A stretch of DNA of 20,000 nt, taken from Neocallimastix lanati (nom. inval.). Taxonomy: Eukaryota; Neocallimastigomycota; Neocallimastigomycetes; Neocallimastigales; Neocallimastigaceae. Position numbers and translations under genes: made by a program. The stretch is from contig JACVTC010000517.1 of assembly GCA_016946835.1 (NCBI GenBank), positions 1-20,000 of the forward strand. Direction: 5' to 3'. A model generated the notes under the pieces. The model saw nothing but the letters and a program-made list of their open reading frames with translations. It ran no database searches and was not told the DNA's origin. Below are positions 1 through 11,625 of this stretch, piece by piece; position 1 is the stretch's first letter, and every line of letters begins with the position of its first letter.

Positions 1-333
1 TTCTGACATGGAAATAGGTTGATTAATATCCCATGATTCCTGAGGAGTAGAAGAATTATTAAGTATTCTTTTCCAATAATTTTCATTAAGACTGTGACCA
101 GTTATATCAGAAGCAAGTTCTTCATAGTGTTCTGCAAAACGATTGAGTTGATCTTCTTGGGATACTAGAACATTACCTTCTTTATCTTTAATGTATACAG
201 GTGATTGGGAAGGAGAGTAAGAAGGTTTAGAGATTTTCTTAAGTCCAGACCAACCACGCTGGGTATCATTTTTTAAGAAACATTCGCCGATGGAATGAAT
301 CAAATTTTTAAATCTAATAATCCTAAATTTCTT
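1..333 (-). pseudogene. LINE endonuclease-RT linker, truncated by the window edge
   Basis: An open minus-strand frame without stops from about 333 to the left edge. It reads as a hydrophilic linker with the local stretches GWSGLKKISKPSYSPSQSP, VYIKDKEGNVLVSQEDQLN and RFAEHYEELASDITGHSLNE, ending near PISMSE. An 'add the following, then let the subunit fill in' pattern of this type (K-D-x-x-G-x-x-x, then a Q-x-x-x-x-x-F-A-x-H-Y helix) is commonly found between endonuclease and reverse transcriptase in LINE polyproteins. It is out of frame with the endonuclease piece ending at 300, so one more indel separates them. The reverse transcriptase should start just beyond position 1 on the minus strand. 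I infer the assignment from this pattern and from position. Confidence 0.65.
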
Positions 334-1058
334 TTAATACTAATGATATAATCAGAAAGAACTCTATATTCTTTTGAGAGATCACAAAATTCTTGAAGAT
401 TAGACAAATCATTACTAAGTTTAAAATTTTTAATCCTTTTATAAAATAAATGTTTTTCATGTGATAATTTCTTAATATAAGCAGGACAATGGAACGCTGA
501 ACCCTGTAAATTTGTAGGAACTCTTGCATGAATGTCATCGCCAATTTTATTTGCTGTGTCAAGAAGTTTTTTAACCATTGTATTAGAGTCTAGATAATCA
601 TTATGTTCAAATTCATCCAGTAAACATGTGAATTTATTATGAGAGAAGATTGCTTCACGTTTATCCCTACAAATTCGATTAGACCACTTAATTTGTTTAT
701 CCCGAGGGGGAGTAACAAAACCATCAGGAGATATTTTTTTACAAGAAAGAATAAGTGGTAAATGGTCAGAGATGTCATTAAAAGAGTAGTATACAGAAGC
801 AATATTCAGATAATTTCTTAATTTATCGTTCACTACTATAAAATCAATATAAGAATTCTTTCCACCATTAGACCAAGTAAATTGATGACCAACCATATCC
901 ATAACAAACCATTGAGGGGAAATTCTAAGAATAAGATCTTTGAGTTGTTGCTTAGTCATGTTGAAATCACCAACAATAGCCGAAGGGTTATTCTGATGGT
1001 TCTTGAGCCAATTAGCAAAATCAGTTTCCGCTTTTTCTCTAGAGTCTTTGTGTTTTTG
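300..1058 (-). pseudogene. LINE APE-type endonuclease, C-terminal part
   Basis: An open minus-strand frame that contains two endonuclease hallmarks: GDFN at 960-971 (metal-binding Asp/Asn) and SDHLPL at 753-770 (the catalytic SDH His). About 200 residues follow, rich in Lys and Asp, typical of the stretch after the endonuclease. The ATG at 959 lies just after GDFN and is not a real start, because the frame is open back to a TAG at 1059-1061 and encodes sensible protein (REKAETDFANWLKNHQNNPS). Just upstream, an IYIPSKN stretch at about 1062-1090 reads in a different frame, so an indel in the nearby run of A is likely. The frame stops at 300, again next to a short A/T run, and the related sequence carries on in another frame below about 333. 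Pieces of one dead gene, not an independent gene. Confidence 0.8.
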
Positions 1059-1325
1059 CTAGGGATGTAAATGTTCCCTAAAGAACAATCTGACACCCCA
1101 AAAAGAGAATATATTTACTGAGAGTATATATCTATATTCAAAATCATCATTAGTGAATTGGCAGGAGGAGTGCACAACCTATAATAAAGGCCCCTCATAC
1201 CAGGGATTTTTTTTGTCCGCACGTCTCAGTACTGTTTATATAATGATTAAGGAATGGATATGAGTTAGAAAATGAGTTAAGGAATGAACCTATTACCGAC
1301 TTCTTGAAGACAAATACAAATAGGA

Positions 1326-1832
1326 TTATAAGATTGAATTAAATTGGTAAGTCCGTCCACGTTTTTCAGAATTCCAACCATTTATGTTCCAGTTAATACA
1401 GAGGTTGAAATATTTAGTATTCGAGAAAGGGTTAGCATACAGGAGGCTTTCAGAGATGGGGATTGAGGGTTCAGAATAATACCTGGTTCTATTATGATTA
1501 ACATTGCTAAATGTGCGTATCCTTGAAGTAATCTTCCATTTTATTCTTTTAACAGGTAAGTGCTTAGTAATCAAATAAATAACCTTCAAATAATCCGTAT
1601 AATTATTATAGTTAACTCTTAGGATGAAGTAGTTTTCCATATTAATATAGTGTTTTTTAACGATTCCATGAACAACTTCATTACAATTTGATATCTTTTT
1701 GCTTAAAAATTCCCATAGTCTACTTTCAGTCCAAGATTCAAGATCATGAATGAAAATTAAAACAAATTTATCATGGTCAGGACCATAAAGTCGCAGACCT
1801 CTTCGTATAGTTGATATAATAAAATAAAAAAC
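1326..1832 (-). pseudogene. LINE N-terminal region plus start of endonuclease domain (frame broken)
   Basis: An open minus-strand frame of about 168 codons with a stop at its end. An ATG at 1640 lies inside it, but the frame is open further upstream and upstream residues such as YGPDHDKF and ESWTESRLWEF look coding. The first two thirds alternate hydrophobic strands and amphipathic helices, roughly strand (DKFVLIFIHDL), helix (SRLWEFLSKKI), strand (NEVVHGIVKK), strand (NYFILRVNY) and helix (YLKVIYLITKHL). This order resembles a small RRM-like or ferredoxin-like fold, which is inference. The last part, ending in NLCINWNINGWNSEKR, is the first strand of an APE-type endonuclease with its conserved Asn. 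The frame then fails. The expected continuation, with an ICICLQEVGN segment, sits one frame over at about 1292-1345, which points to a single-base indel near 1340-1350. Confidence 0.7.
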
Positions 1833-2100
1833 TTATCTATATTAATAAAAAGTAAGTGTAATATAAAAATAAAAAAATAAAATTAGTAAAAATTAAAAAA
1901 TTAAAAAAGAATAAAAATTTATTGCTGTTGTCTTCTCTTTCGTGTATATTGTTTGCTAAAACTTGTTTGTTTTTCTTTCTTTTTGTGTTGACTAGTTTTA
2001 ATTAATGATTTTCAATTATAAATTCCTGTTTTATGTAAAAATTTCTGTAAAATAATCATATATAACATAAAATTTAAATGTTAATGAAATAATAGTTGTG
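1833..2100. other. AT-rich spacer right of the retrotransposon
   Basis: Low-complexity DNA follows the element (A-rich at 1820-1920), then a T-rich stretch with no supported gene. The true 5' end of the LINE could lie in here. I see no open frame longer than a few dozen codons and no RNA gene. Confidence 0.5.
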
Positions 2101-2580
2101 AAAAACTATAAAAAGATTCCCATCCGTTAAATAATGTCTCAAACACAAGCTTTGGAGTGAATCAATCTCCTACATTCCGTTTTACAATAGCTACATGAGA
2201 GTATAAATAATACTATAGAAAAAAACATATACAAAATAATGCTAAAGTAAAAAATACAAAAGATTCATTACAATGATAATATGTAGAAACTACATGATAT
2301 TATTAATTATACAACTCCAATGTTACTACATATCCAGTTTAAGACATTATAGAACGTCAAGTTCACTTTCTACAATCTTCCAGTATTCCAGATTTCTCTC
2401 TTCGTACTAGAAGCCACTTAGAAAGGATAACCATTGATTATCATCAGAATCACAGAAAGCTGTAATTAGTACACCTGATATAGGTTATTCCTTTTCCATC
2501 AACCCTCCATGGACCTGGAAAAACAGTCCACTTCATTGGGCAAGTCTTACAGATATTAATTAAATGAAACTAGAATGTTT
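2100..2580. pseudogene. Possible decayed coding remnant
   Basis: This stretch has noticeably more G and C than the DNA to its right and reads as short plausible peptides in several frames, none long enough to be a gene. On the minus strand, 2139-2198 reads SCSYCKTECRRLIHSKAC with a Cys/His spacing like a small zinc finger. Another open run on the same strand from about 2576 to 2455 begins NICKTCPMKWTVFPGPW, and then a YEERNLEYWKIVESELD stretch appears in a shifted frame. On the plus strand a run ending near 2564 reads YSFSINPPWTWKNSPLHW. I cannot tell which strand was coding and I do not recognise the family. It could be a remnant of a transposon or of a host gene. The call rests on composition and on short uninterrupted runs only. 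Confidence 0.3.
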
Positions 2581-2583
2581 TAT

Positions 2584-2722
2584 ACCATTATTTTATTTTA
2601 TTTTATTTTATTTTGTGTTTTTTTTTTTGTTTTGTTTATTTTTTTTATCTTTTTTTTCTTTTTATTACATGTATTTTTTTCAATTATTTAATTAATAAAA
2701 ATGAAAAAAGTTTGCTGCCGTT

Positions 2723-2770
<48 letters not shown>

Positions 2771-2900
2771 TTATTTTTTATATATATTAATAATTAATTT
2801 TTTTATTTTTATTTTATTTTATTTTATTTTATTTTATTTCATTTTATTTTATTTTTATTTTTTTTTTAGTATAAAGCATAAATATCAATATAGATATTAA
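2584..2900. repeat. (ATTTT)n, (AT)n and homopolymer low-complexity block
   Basis: Pentanucleotide ATTTT repeats occur at about 2590-2614 and again at about 2800-2855, on either side of a run of A and an (AT)n run at about 2725-2768. A Phe/Tyr-rich open frame crosses the block on the plus strand, but it only reflects the T-rich sequence. Confidence 0.85.
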
Positions 2901-3890
2901 TACTAGAATTATAAATTATTAATTATCGTATTAAAAATTATTTATTAATAATAAATATCATATAGGGAAAAAGAATTTTTTTTTTTTTATTGTTTCTTTT
3001 ATAATAAAATACAATTCAATTGAGTATATATATTTATATTATATACTTGTATGATATACTGACAAGAGTTATCTAAAAACGAAATTGCTATACCTACCAG
3101 GGGGTACCGTTTTCAAATGATTTAGAATTGAAACCGATCATACAGAGAATGAATAATAAAGTTAGAAAAGTCATCATATTTAAGCTTTTTTATTTTATTA
3201 TTATTATTATTTTTTTTTTTTTTTTTCTTGGTTTAAAAATTCAAGAACTAAAGAAAGAAAGAAAGAATCACTTTCATTAGTGTCTTAATGTTAACACCTT
3301 TACTATATCTTATTCTTGAAGAAAATATAGTATATGAAATTTATATTAATAAGTTTAAATTCATATTTTGACATAATAAATTATTCTATATAATAATATT
3401 ATGGAAATGAAAAAAACAGTTTTATAAAAAAAAAAAAAAATAAAAATAAAAATAAAAATTATAACAAAACAAAATAAAAATAAAAAAATTAAAAAAAAAA
3501 AAAAAAAAAAAAAAGACAGAATAAATTAAAATATATATTTAATATTTTTTGTTTTTTTTGTTTTTATTTCATTATTATTATTGTTATTATTTTTTAGTAT
3601 TAGTATTTCTACTTTTTTTTTTTTTTTTTTTTTTTTTAATTTTATATAAAAAAGAATGTACATAAAAATTATTTATATATATATATATTTATTTTTTTAT
3701 TTTTATTTTTTATAATATTCTTTATTTTATTTTATTTTATTTTTGCAATTAACTTTAATAGGTTTATAAATATATAGATAATATAAAAATAAAAAAAAAA
3801 ATTTTTTTTATTGATATATAAATAATAAAATATAAAAATTATTAATTTAAATGATTTATTAAAAACAAAAACAAGATTGTACCTTCGTTC
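2901..3890. other. Intergenic A/T low-complexity DNA
   Basis: Apart from the small island at 3060-3180, this stretch is almost all A and T. It holds a poly-A run of about 24 bases ending at 3514, a T run of about 27 bases at about 3611-3637, an (AT)n run near 3675-3690, and an (ATTTT)n patch near 3722-3742. No gene or RNA is visible. Confidence 0.7.
3094..3177 (-). CDS. Tiny open frame resembling a signal peptide (possible orphan first exon)
   Basis: Starting at two adjacent ATG codons (3177 and 3174), 27 codons encode MMTFLTLLFILCMIGFNSKS and then FENGTPW before a TAG. The N-terminus has the hydrophobic core of a secretory signal peptide. It sits in a small island of balanced composition (about 3060-3180) inside A/T-only DNA. 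The stop overlaps a possible splice donor (GGTAGG on the minus strand), so it could be a first exon of a lost or unrecognised secreted protein. I found no convincing downstream exon; the nearest balanced minus-strand sequence is the decayed block at 2100-2580. It may equally be chance. Confidence 0.2.
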   Translation of the reverse strand: MMTFLTLLFILCMIGFNSKSFENGTPW

Positions 3891-4100
3891 TAAATGAAAT
3901 AAATAAATAAATAATAGTGATTAACTATTAATATTTATTTATTTATTATTTATTAATTATTATTTATTATTTAATTATTTATTATTTATTATTTAATTAT
4001 TTAATTATTTAATTATTTATTATTATTTAATTATTTAATGATTTAATTATTAAATTATTTAATTATTTATTATTTAATTATTTATTATTTAATGATCAAT
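3890..4100. repeat. T-rich AATAAAT/TTATTTAATTA minisatellite downstream of the giant gene
   Basis: Tandem 7-8 base units such as TTATTTAATTATTTATTA, imperfectly repeated for about 200 bases. On the minus strand these read AATAAA many times over, so the tract lies where cleavage and polyadenylation of the giant minus-strand gene could occur (230-430 bases past its stop). This role is inferred. The same units occur in the opposite orientation at 18660-19095. Confidence 0.75.
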
Positions 4101-4281
4101 ATTATATTATATGTATATGATGAAAAATAATAAAATGATAATTAATGATGTTTTTTTGTATTTTAAAAATCAAAATAGACCAATAAATAAAAAATTTTTT
4201 TAAAGAATTATTAAAAATAAAAAAAAAAAATAGAAATAAAAATAAAAAGTTAAAAAAATTATAATAATAATAATAATAAAT

Positions 4282-4330
4282 AAAAAAAAAAAAAAAAAAA
4301 AAAGAATTTTTTTTTTTTTTTTTTTTTTTT
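4282..4330. repeat. A22-GAA-T24 inverted homopolymer at the gene's stop codon
   Basis: On the plus strand 22 A (4282-4303), GAA, then 24 T (4307-4330). The arms are perfectly complementary over about 22 pairs. On the minus strand the stop codon TAA (4331-4329) runs directly into the A tract, so the 3' UTR would start with about 22 A and then fold back on a U tract. Homopolymers this long are prone to length error in sequencing. Confidence 0.85.
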
Positions 4331-7300
4331 AAGATGTTAATGTTATCGTATTGGTGTTATTGCCTGAAGGAGTACCATTCGAATTCATAGGATTGGAAGA
4401 GGTAGTGGTATTTGTAGTGGTGTTGGTTATTATATTGGGGCCATTGATAGAATGAATATTAAGATTAGTGACGGCGGTAGTAATGACACTAGGTGTAGTT
4501 ACAGTAGAATTTGAATTCTTTAATGTCATAAAAAGTCCACGAAGAATATCAATATACTTACTATTGTAAGGGAAAAAGTTTAAGAAATGAGAAAACGTAG
4601 AAATCCATTTACTATTATTTATGGTAATAGATTCTCCAAAAGTTGGATAAAAGAAGATTGCAGTGAAGACAAGAATAGCTAAATGGAAAGATTCATCTCC
4701 AGAATGTTCTCGAGTACCATAATAAATTAATTGATCCACAATATAATGATATTTGAAATATAGATTAGCAATACTACTACCAGAGTTTACTTCTTTCGTA
4801 CTACATTTAATTGATTCAACATACCGATTAATTTCTCTCAATAGACGTATAATTCTACATTCCAAAGCTTTGTAGGATGATTTTTGAACTGAAGAGGATT
4901 GGAAATCAATAATATTTCCAAAACTTAATTTCAATACAATCCATACTTTTTCTGTTGGCCTTTTTCGATTATAAATAGTTAAATGTTCCTGTAAGTATTT
5001 ATCTCTTCTTACGGAATTAATATCACGCATAAGCGAATCTATCTTTGGAATAATTCTTAGGTTGCAGAAACCTCCTGCCGGTATGATATAAACAATCATT
5101 TGATTATTTGTGGAAGGGTTGGGATTAGGATTAGGATTGATTGTGGTGGTGGTGGTGGTGGCGGTAGGAGTTGTAGACATGGCAAAATTATTTTTATTAG
5201 AATCATTGATACGACTTAAATCATGAATAAGATCTTGATTTCCTTCATCGGATGCGGCAGTTTCACGATTTTCCTTTCCTTTTTCGTTGGTGGCATTTGT
5301 CATCTCCGATGAAAAAGAACTTAATGAATTAATAATAGATGAGGAAGAAGATTTATCATTAATTGAGACAATTTCAACATCAAAATAGATAGAGTCATTC
5401 ATAACAATTAATTCTAAATCATCCCCGAGAACATTATAAACAGTAATAATATTGGTAGAGACTGGTTTTAATGCAATATTCCATGGATCGTCATCATTCT
5501 TATTTTGATTTAAGGCTGGTGAAGAAGTCGCGATCATACCATCAATAAAGGAATATGGATTGGCACCATTTCCTAGCTTACTTGAGTTTATCGGCGAATT
5601 ATTGGTATTTTTTTTCGATATTTTACCCTTAAATACAAATTCTTTAATAGGTATATATATTTGAGGCATACGAATCATCGCTTTCAACGGAATAGTCAGT
5701 TGATAATCCTTTACTAAACGGCAATTAATATAAATTTCAGCTTCCTCCTTCACTGCTACATTCGATTCTTCTAACGTTATATTTTTCTTTGCTGGGGCAT
5801 CTTCTGGAAGATCAGGTCTGAAACGAATGTATACACGAACACTACTTAATGGTTGAATCGTTAATACCGAATAGAGTTTTACGGAGGTTCTCGATAACGA
5901 GAAAATAATTTCAAAGGAACTATTTTGATTCATACTTGATTTTATCGTAAATTCTAAGGGTACATTTTCTCTATTATAGATGACAATACTTCGAGCGGTA
6001 GATTCTCGTCCATAGAAAAGATTTTCTAATTGGAGACAGGTTCTTTCGGCTTCTACACCATTTACGTAGACATCAAAGACGCGATTACTTCGAACAAGCC
6101 CTAAATTATTTTCTTCTAAATTTAATGAAGAATTACTTTGGAACATATGAAAGGAAGAAGGCGTTGCAGATGGATTAATAATACGTTGAAGATTATGTTT
6201 AGCGACGATTTCAACATGAACCTTAATAATTTTAAAGTCTAAAGGATTGTATAGGTTTCTAATGATGATATATGTGGAATAATATCCACGAACGGCAGAA
6301 TTTATATTAATAGTGATGGTATGAGATTCACGACGAACAGCGCCATTACTGTTAACTCCAGAGGCTGGTGCACCAGAAGTAGTTCTTGGAAAATCCAAAA
6401 TACCTTCATATCTACTTAAAAATATCCAATTTTTATCTAAATGATCACAGACAGTTGTGATTTTATATGAAACTTGTTCAAACGAAATATTTTCAAGGGT
6501 GATCTTCTTACAAATTCTAGTAGAACCTAAATCTTGTTGACCAAAATTTAAAAGATAGAAACGTTTAACCTCTTTACCGGTAATGGCATCCGTGATTTTT
6601 TGACATCCTCTAACCATCATATGAGAATTATACTTACGTACTGATTCATCATCATTCCTATTTAGAAGATTTATATTACCATAAGGATTATTGGATAATG
6701 ATGTACTAATAGCAGAACGATCACCAATGGATTGAACGGAAGAGACTGAAATAATATCAGAAAGCCAAGTATCATCTTCTTCGTCAAGGTTAGTATTGTT
6801 AGTATTGGTACCTAGATCATCCTCATTAGTATATAAATTAGTATTCACTGAGCTCTTATTATCCATACTATCCTCTATTTCCTCAACCTCTTCATTAATG
6901 TTACCGGTAGCAGCCACATTATCATTATTGGATTCATTGCCAAGCATTTTCTTTTCATTCATATCTTCAGAGATACTCTTAATCTTTTTATGCTTAAATC
7001 CTGATCCTTCCTCAGGTGGCTGTTGACTAATTTCAATATATTCCTCATCTTCAATATCAATTAAATCATTAGCTTCCTCTGGAACAATAACATTACTACT
7101 TTCTTCGATGATTCCAATGTAAACATTAATAGGGGTTTTCGTTAGGGAATTATCGTCATAAATATGAATCTTGACATCCTCTGAAACCCCTTGAATATTA
7201 GAATTGAGCATTTCTACAGTGATAGGTAATTTACCATTAGGTTCAATGATACCACCCATATTTTCATCAAGAGGGGAAAGTCTTATGATATCTTTTCTTG

Positions 7301-8498
7301 ACATAAGTTCAATAGGATACTCGACTTCAATCCTAAATTTTAGTGGGAAAACTTTAGACAAATTGGTAATAACAAAAGTTTCACGTTGAATATCCATTTT
7401 CTTTAATTTCATCACTTTTTTCTTTATATTTTGAATGGTCGTTGAAACCGCATCTTCATCGCCACTATTCTCATGATCAGAATTTCCACTATCAGAATAA
7501 ACCAGACTTCCGAATTCAATACGATTATTTGAAATAGAAAAGGTTTGTCCCTCAATTATTTTTCCCTTTAACGGAACTCCTTCGATAATTTGTCGATTAT
7601 TTGGATCATTTAAGATATCTTTATTTTGTTCAATGATAGTTTTCAAGTTAAAAATGAGATTCTTATTACTTTCAATATACATATTACTATCATCGATGAT
7701 AACCTCATCTCTTAATTTTTCTTTCATGCCCAAAGAGGTTAAATCTGTTTCCGAGAGAGAGGACATTAAAGCGGATTGATATGGGAATGATTTTAAAGTT
7801 TGATGAGTAATAATCCATAAATTACCAAAGGAAATACCATCCACATTGATAAGATCTTTACATTTTTCATTATCAAGTCTAGAATCTTCACGTGAATAGG
7901 CTCGAACTTTAATTTCGATTGAATTATGAGCAGCAAGGGTTACGGTTCCTACAACAGGAGAATTTGAAAATCGAGAAAGAACTTCAACATTGACATACTT
8001 GGATATCTCATGATCTAACAAAACACCCATTTCAAATTTAACTTCATGATCACTTGAGTTTAAAATAGTAAACCAGTTATCACAAGGTAAAGCTTCTGCA
8101 TTGTAAGGATGATATAATGGTGGAAGAAAGAGTTCACCTTTATTCAAACGTTCAAAGTGAAGTTCATATTCTGTTAATTCTGCATCTACTTTAACGGACA
8201 TTTCATTCTCAGGATTATATTTATTAATAACTTTAATATAGAATGTCTTATAACCAACTTCATAATTTTTAATATCATGAGGCTTTATTTTCATTTCAAT
8301 TGTTTCAGTGCCATACCCTGGAATAACTAAATTAGTATAATTATAATTATAATTATTATTATTATCGTTATTATCGTTATTATTATTATTATTATTATTA
8401 TCGTTATTATCGTTATTATTATTATTATTATTATTATCGTTATTATCGTTATTATTATTATTATCGTTATTATCGTTATTATTATTATTATTATTATC

Positions 8499-8593
<95 letters not shown>

Positions 8594-9379
8594 CGTTATT
8601 ATTTTTATTATTATTGTTGTTGTTGTTGTTGCTATTTGTACTATTTTCTTTAGGTATAAATTCTATAAAGCCAGGTAAATCTAATTCATAACAAAGTGGA
8701 GCGATAGAATCATTCTTAATTTCAAAGGATAATGGTACATCTTGCCATAAATTGGCATTACCAATTTTTCCAACATCAATTTCTGTTTCATTGATATGAC
8801 TTATGGACATACAGTAAAATGCCGTAAGGTTAAATGCCATGACATCCAATTGTTGATTTTTATCGTAAAGTAGTAGTGCCCCATTCAAATCAATACTTTT
8901 ACCATCATTTAAAACATTTATTTCTTCAGTGGAGCATAAACGTGTGGGTCGAGGGACCGACACATAAAGGATAAATTTTTGATTTGGCTTTATCCTTACT
9001 TCTAAACCACAGACATTCCAAATATTATTTTCTTTTAAATTATCCTCTATTGGAGTGACAGGACTATTTCCCATGGTTACATCTTTACCCATGATACTCC
9101 ATCTTGTATCTAAATCAAGATCAGAACGTGGAATAATCACCATTTCATAGGATGAGGTATTTTCAATTTCAATGGGATATTCATATTGAGACTCACTATC
9201 CTTAAAATCTTTATTTTTTTGTATAAATGGATAGTATGTCCCTTCCTCATTTTTCTTAATATTAACATATACTTCATTCCATTGAATGGTTTGAAAGCTT
9301 TTACTTTGTACTTGATTTCCTGTAGTATTATTACTATTATCACTTTTATTATCATTATTATTATTATTATTATTATTAT

Positions 9380-9417
<38 letters not shown>

Positions 9418-11578
9418 ATATTAATATTTTTATTATTTTCTGGGATAAAAGATAACAATTGAGGTAAAGATTGTGACTTTTTCCTTACAGGATTATTTAA
9501 ATCATTGATTCCTTTCATTGAAGATATGGAAAGATTATTAACTCTATTAACCTTAAGAACATTTTTATCAACAAATAATCTCAAATTAATTTTAGATACC
9601 TGTAAGGCATTATTAATATTTTTGACGGTAATATATTCATTAATAAAACCATAACCTTTGTGACGGAATTTAAATTTAATTTTCTTTTTCTCATTTAGAG
9701 TTAATTTTGATTCTTCGGATTTCGTTGGAGTGATCGCTTCGATAACGCCTTTTTTTTCATTCAAAATAATATTGTTACTGGAGCATTCAATAATATATTC
9801 CAAGGGAAGGGTAGGAACTAAATTTGTAATTGAAAAACTACTTATAAATTCTTCATTCACTTTTCGAGTAATACCAAAGTTTATTAAAGATTCCGATAGC
9901 ATGAATAACGACTGACCAATATACGTAGTAAATTTAACCGTTTGAGTTAAAAGTTGGAATAATTCTTCATCATTTTCATTTTCTTTTATACTAATAGAAA
10001 AACGTAAACCACCAATTAACGTTCGACATAAACCAAAAGAATCTTCAATGTCATTATCATTATTATCTTCGTTTGGTTTATTAATAAGACGATTAATACC
10101 AAGATTTGGTTGTAAGGCAATATATACAACAATAGTTTCATCCTTTTTAATTAAAACATTTTGAGCAGGTTGTTCTAAATTTTCATTGGTAAATATTAAA
10201 CATTGTTGTGATAAATTTGAGGTACAATTCACGTAGAGATCCTTTTCATAAATATTTTTAACATGGAATGGAGTTACCTTGCTATATTTCTTTGTGTAAT
10301 CAACAAAACAATTTTTCATATCGAATAAAGCATTCTCATCTAAATCAGGAAAAACTAAATATGATTCATTTCGAGAATAATACTGGAAAGTTATTTCTAT
10401 TTTTTGACTTTTTTCATTATCTTCTTTTACATAAATGGTTGATTCATTTCTTCCATGTTTAAACGAAATCAAAGTAAGATCAATTCTTATTGATTCATTA
10501 CCCTTAATTTCACCAGAAACGGAATCAATTTCAAAGATAGCTTCCTTATTAGAATCACTATTGATTAATTCTTTATCTTTTACACTCTCACTGAGAAGAA
10601 GATCACAATTTCCTTGTGATATATTATATTTGATTGTTTTATCCGAGTTATTAGTTAATGTGAAATAACAATCCTTCTCATCATTAATTTCTATCTTGCC
10701 CAAGTCAATGGAAGTAACCTCTACAATTAAATTATTCACAATTTCTTCAAGTGATTCTGGTTCTGCAACAATGTTTCCAAAAACCTGACTATTACTACTA
10801 ACATTATTGTTTTCTATTAATGCAGTTGATTTTTGTTCCTTACTATCACCAACCATATTCGTAATGGATCCACTATTAATAAAGCTTTCATTTAATACAT
10901 TAAGATTACTCTCCAAGACACTTGCATCTTCATTATTATGGTTGTTATTGTTATTATTGCCATCTTTGTTATTATTATTATTGATGGTAGTAGTAGTATT
11001 GGTAGTAATAATATTATTGGTATGATTATTAATATCATTGTTTGTATCATTAGTATCATTTTTTCTATTAATAGTATTACTATCAATATTATCAACATTT
11101 TGTAATACATTATCAGTATCTAAAGGATGATTAATTTTTTCAAGATCTTTTTTCAATACTTCATTTAAATAATGACTTTTATCGAAATAAAGATTGGCTG
11201 TAAATGGTAATTTTTTTAAGGTATCTGTATTACGATGTTCTATAATCATGAAATTACCAAATATTTCTTTTACAGTTCCTTTAGGAATAACATCTATTCG
11301 ACCATTTAATTCTAATTTTAATTTTGGATAAATTTTTATAGTAATATTTTTTATTTCTTGGGGTTCAATTGGGAATATGAAGGAGGTTGCCGTTCTTTTA
11401 TATTTTGTGGAATTTGAAGAAGTGGAAGAAATAATAGAACCTCTCATATGAATTGAATTTCTATTATAATTAACAGTAGCGGTTGTTATGGCATTACTAG
11501 TATTATTGGTAACATTATCATTATTATTATTATTATTATTTGTAATAGTAGTAGTAGTAGTAGTAGTATTGGTATCAC

Positions 11579-11625
<47 letters not shown>

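Larger units (their letters stand above)
1..1832 (-). mobile_element. Degenerate APE-type non-LTR (LINE-like) retrotransposon, partial
   Basis: Read on the minus strand, this is the N-terminal part of a LINE polyprotein in which several frames must be combined. In order it has an open N-terminal region (1832-1400), the endonuclease start NINGWN (1371-1394), an LQE motif in another frame (about 1292-1318), GDFN (960-971) and SDHLPL (753-770). A linker rich in charged residues then runs off the left edge. These are the landmarks of apurinic-endonuclease-like LINE endonucleases, which nick target DNA to prime reverse transcription. The reverse transcriptase would lie left of position 1, so no catalytic RT motif is visible. 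At least four frame changes or stops lie between about 1340 and 1058, and another lies near 300-335, so this copy is dead. The 5' end is not defined: 1832 is only where the open frame stops, and I see no target-site duplication. The element's composition is clearly more balanced than its surroundings. Confidence 0.85.

Noticed and set aside
2613-2900. Plus-strand Phe/Tyr/Ile-rich frame of 95 codons
   Set aside because: It is built from T-rich pentanucleotide and (AT)n repeats and homopolymers, with no protein-like mix of residues.
3128-3160. U6 snRNA-like stretch with AATTG and ACAGAGA on the plus strand
   Set aside because: ACAGAGA is present after a short AATTGAAACCGAT-like stretch. However, the invariant following segment of U6 (AGC triad and internal stem-loop) is absent and the T tail is ordinary for this region, so I treat it as chance.
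4670-4720. Membrane segment in the C-terminal domain (FHLAILVFTAIFFYPTF)
   Set aside because: It contains Pro and His and is bordered by polar helices in a protein with no signal peptide, so it fits a buried helix better than a membrane span.
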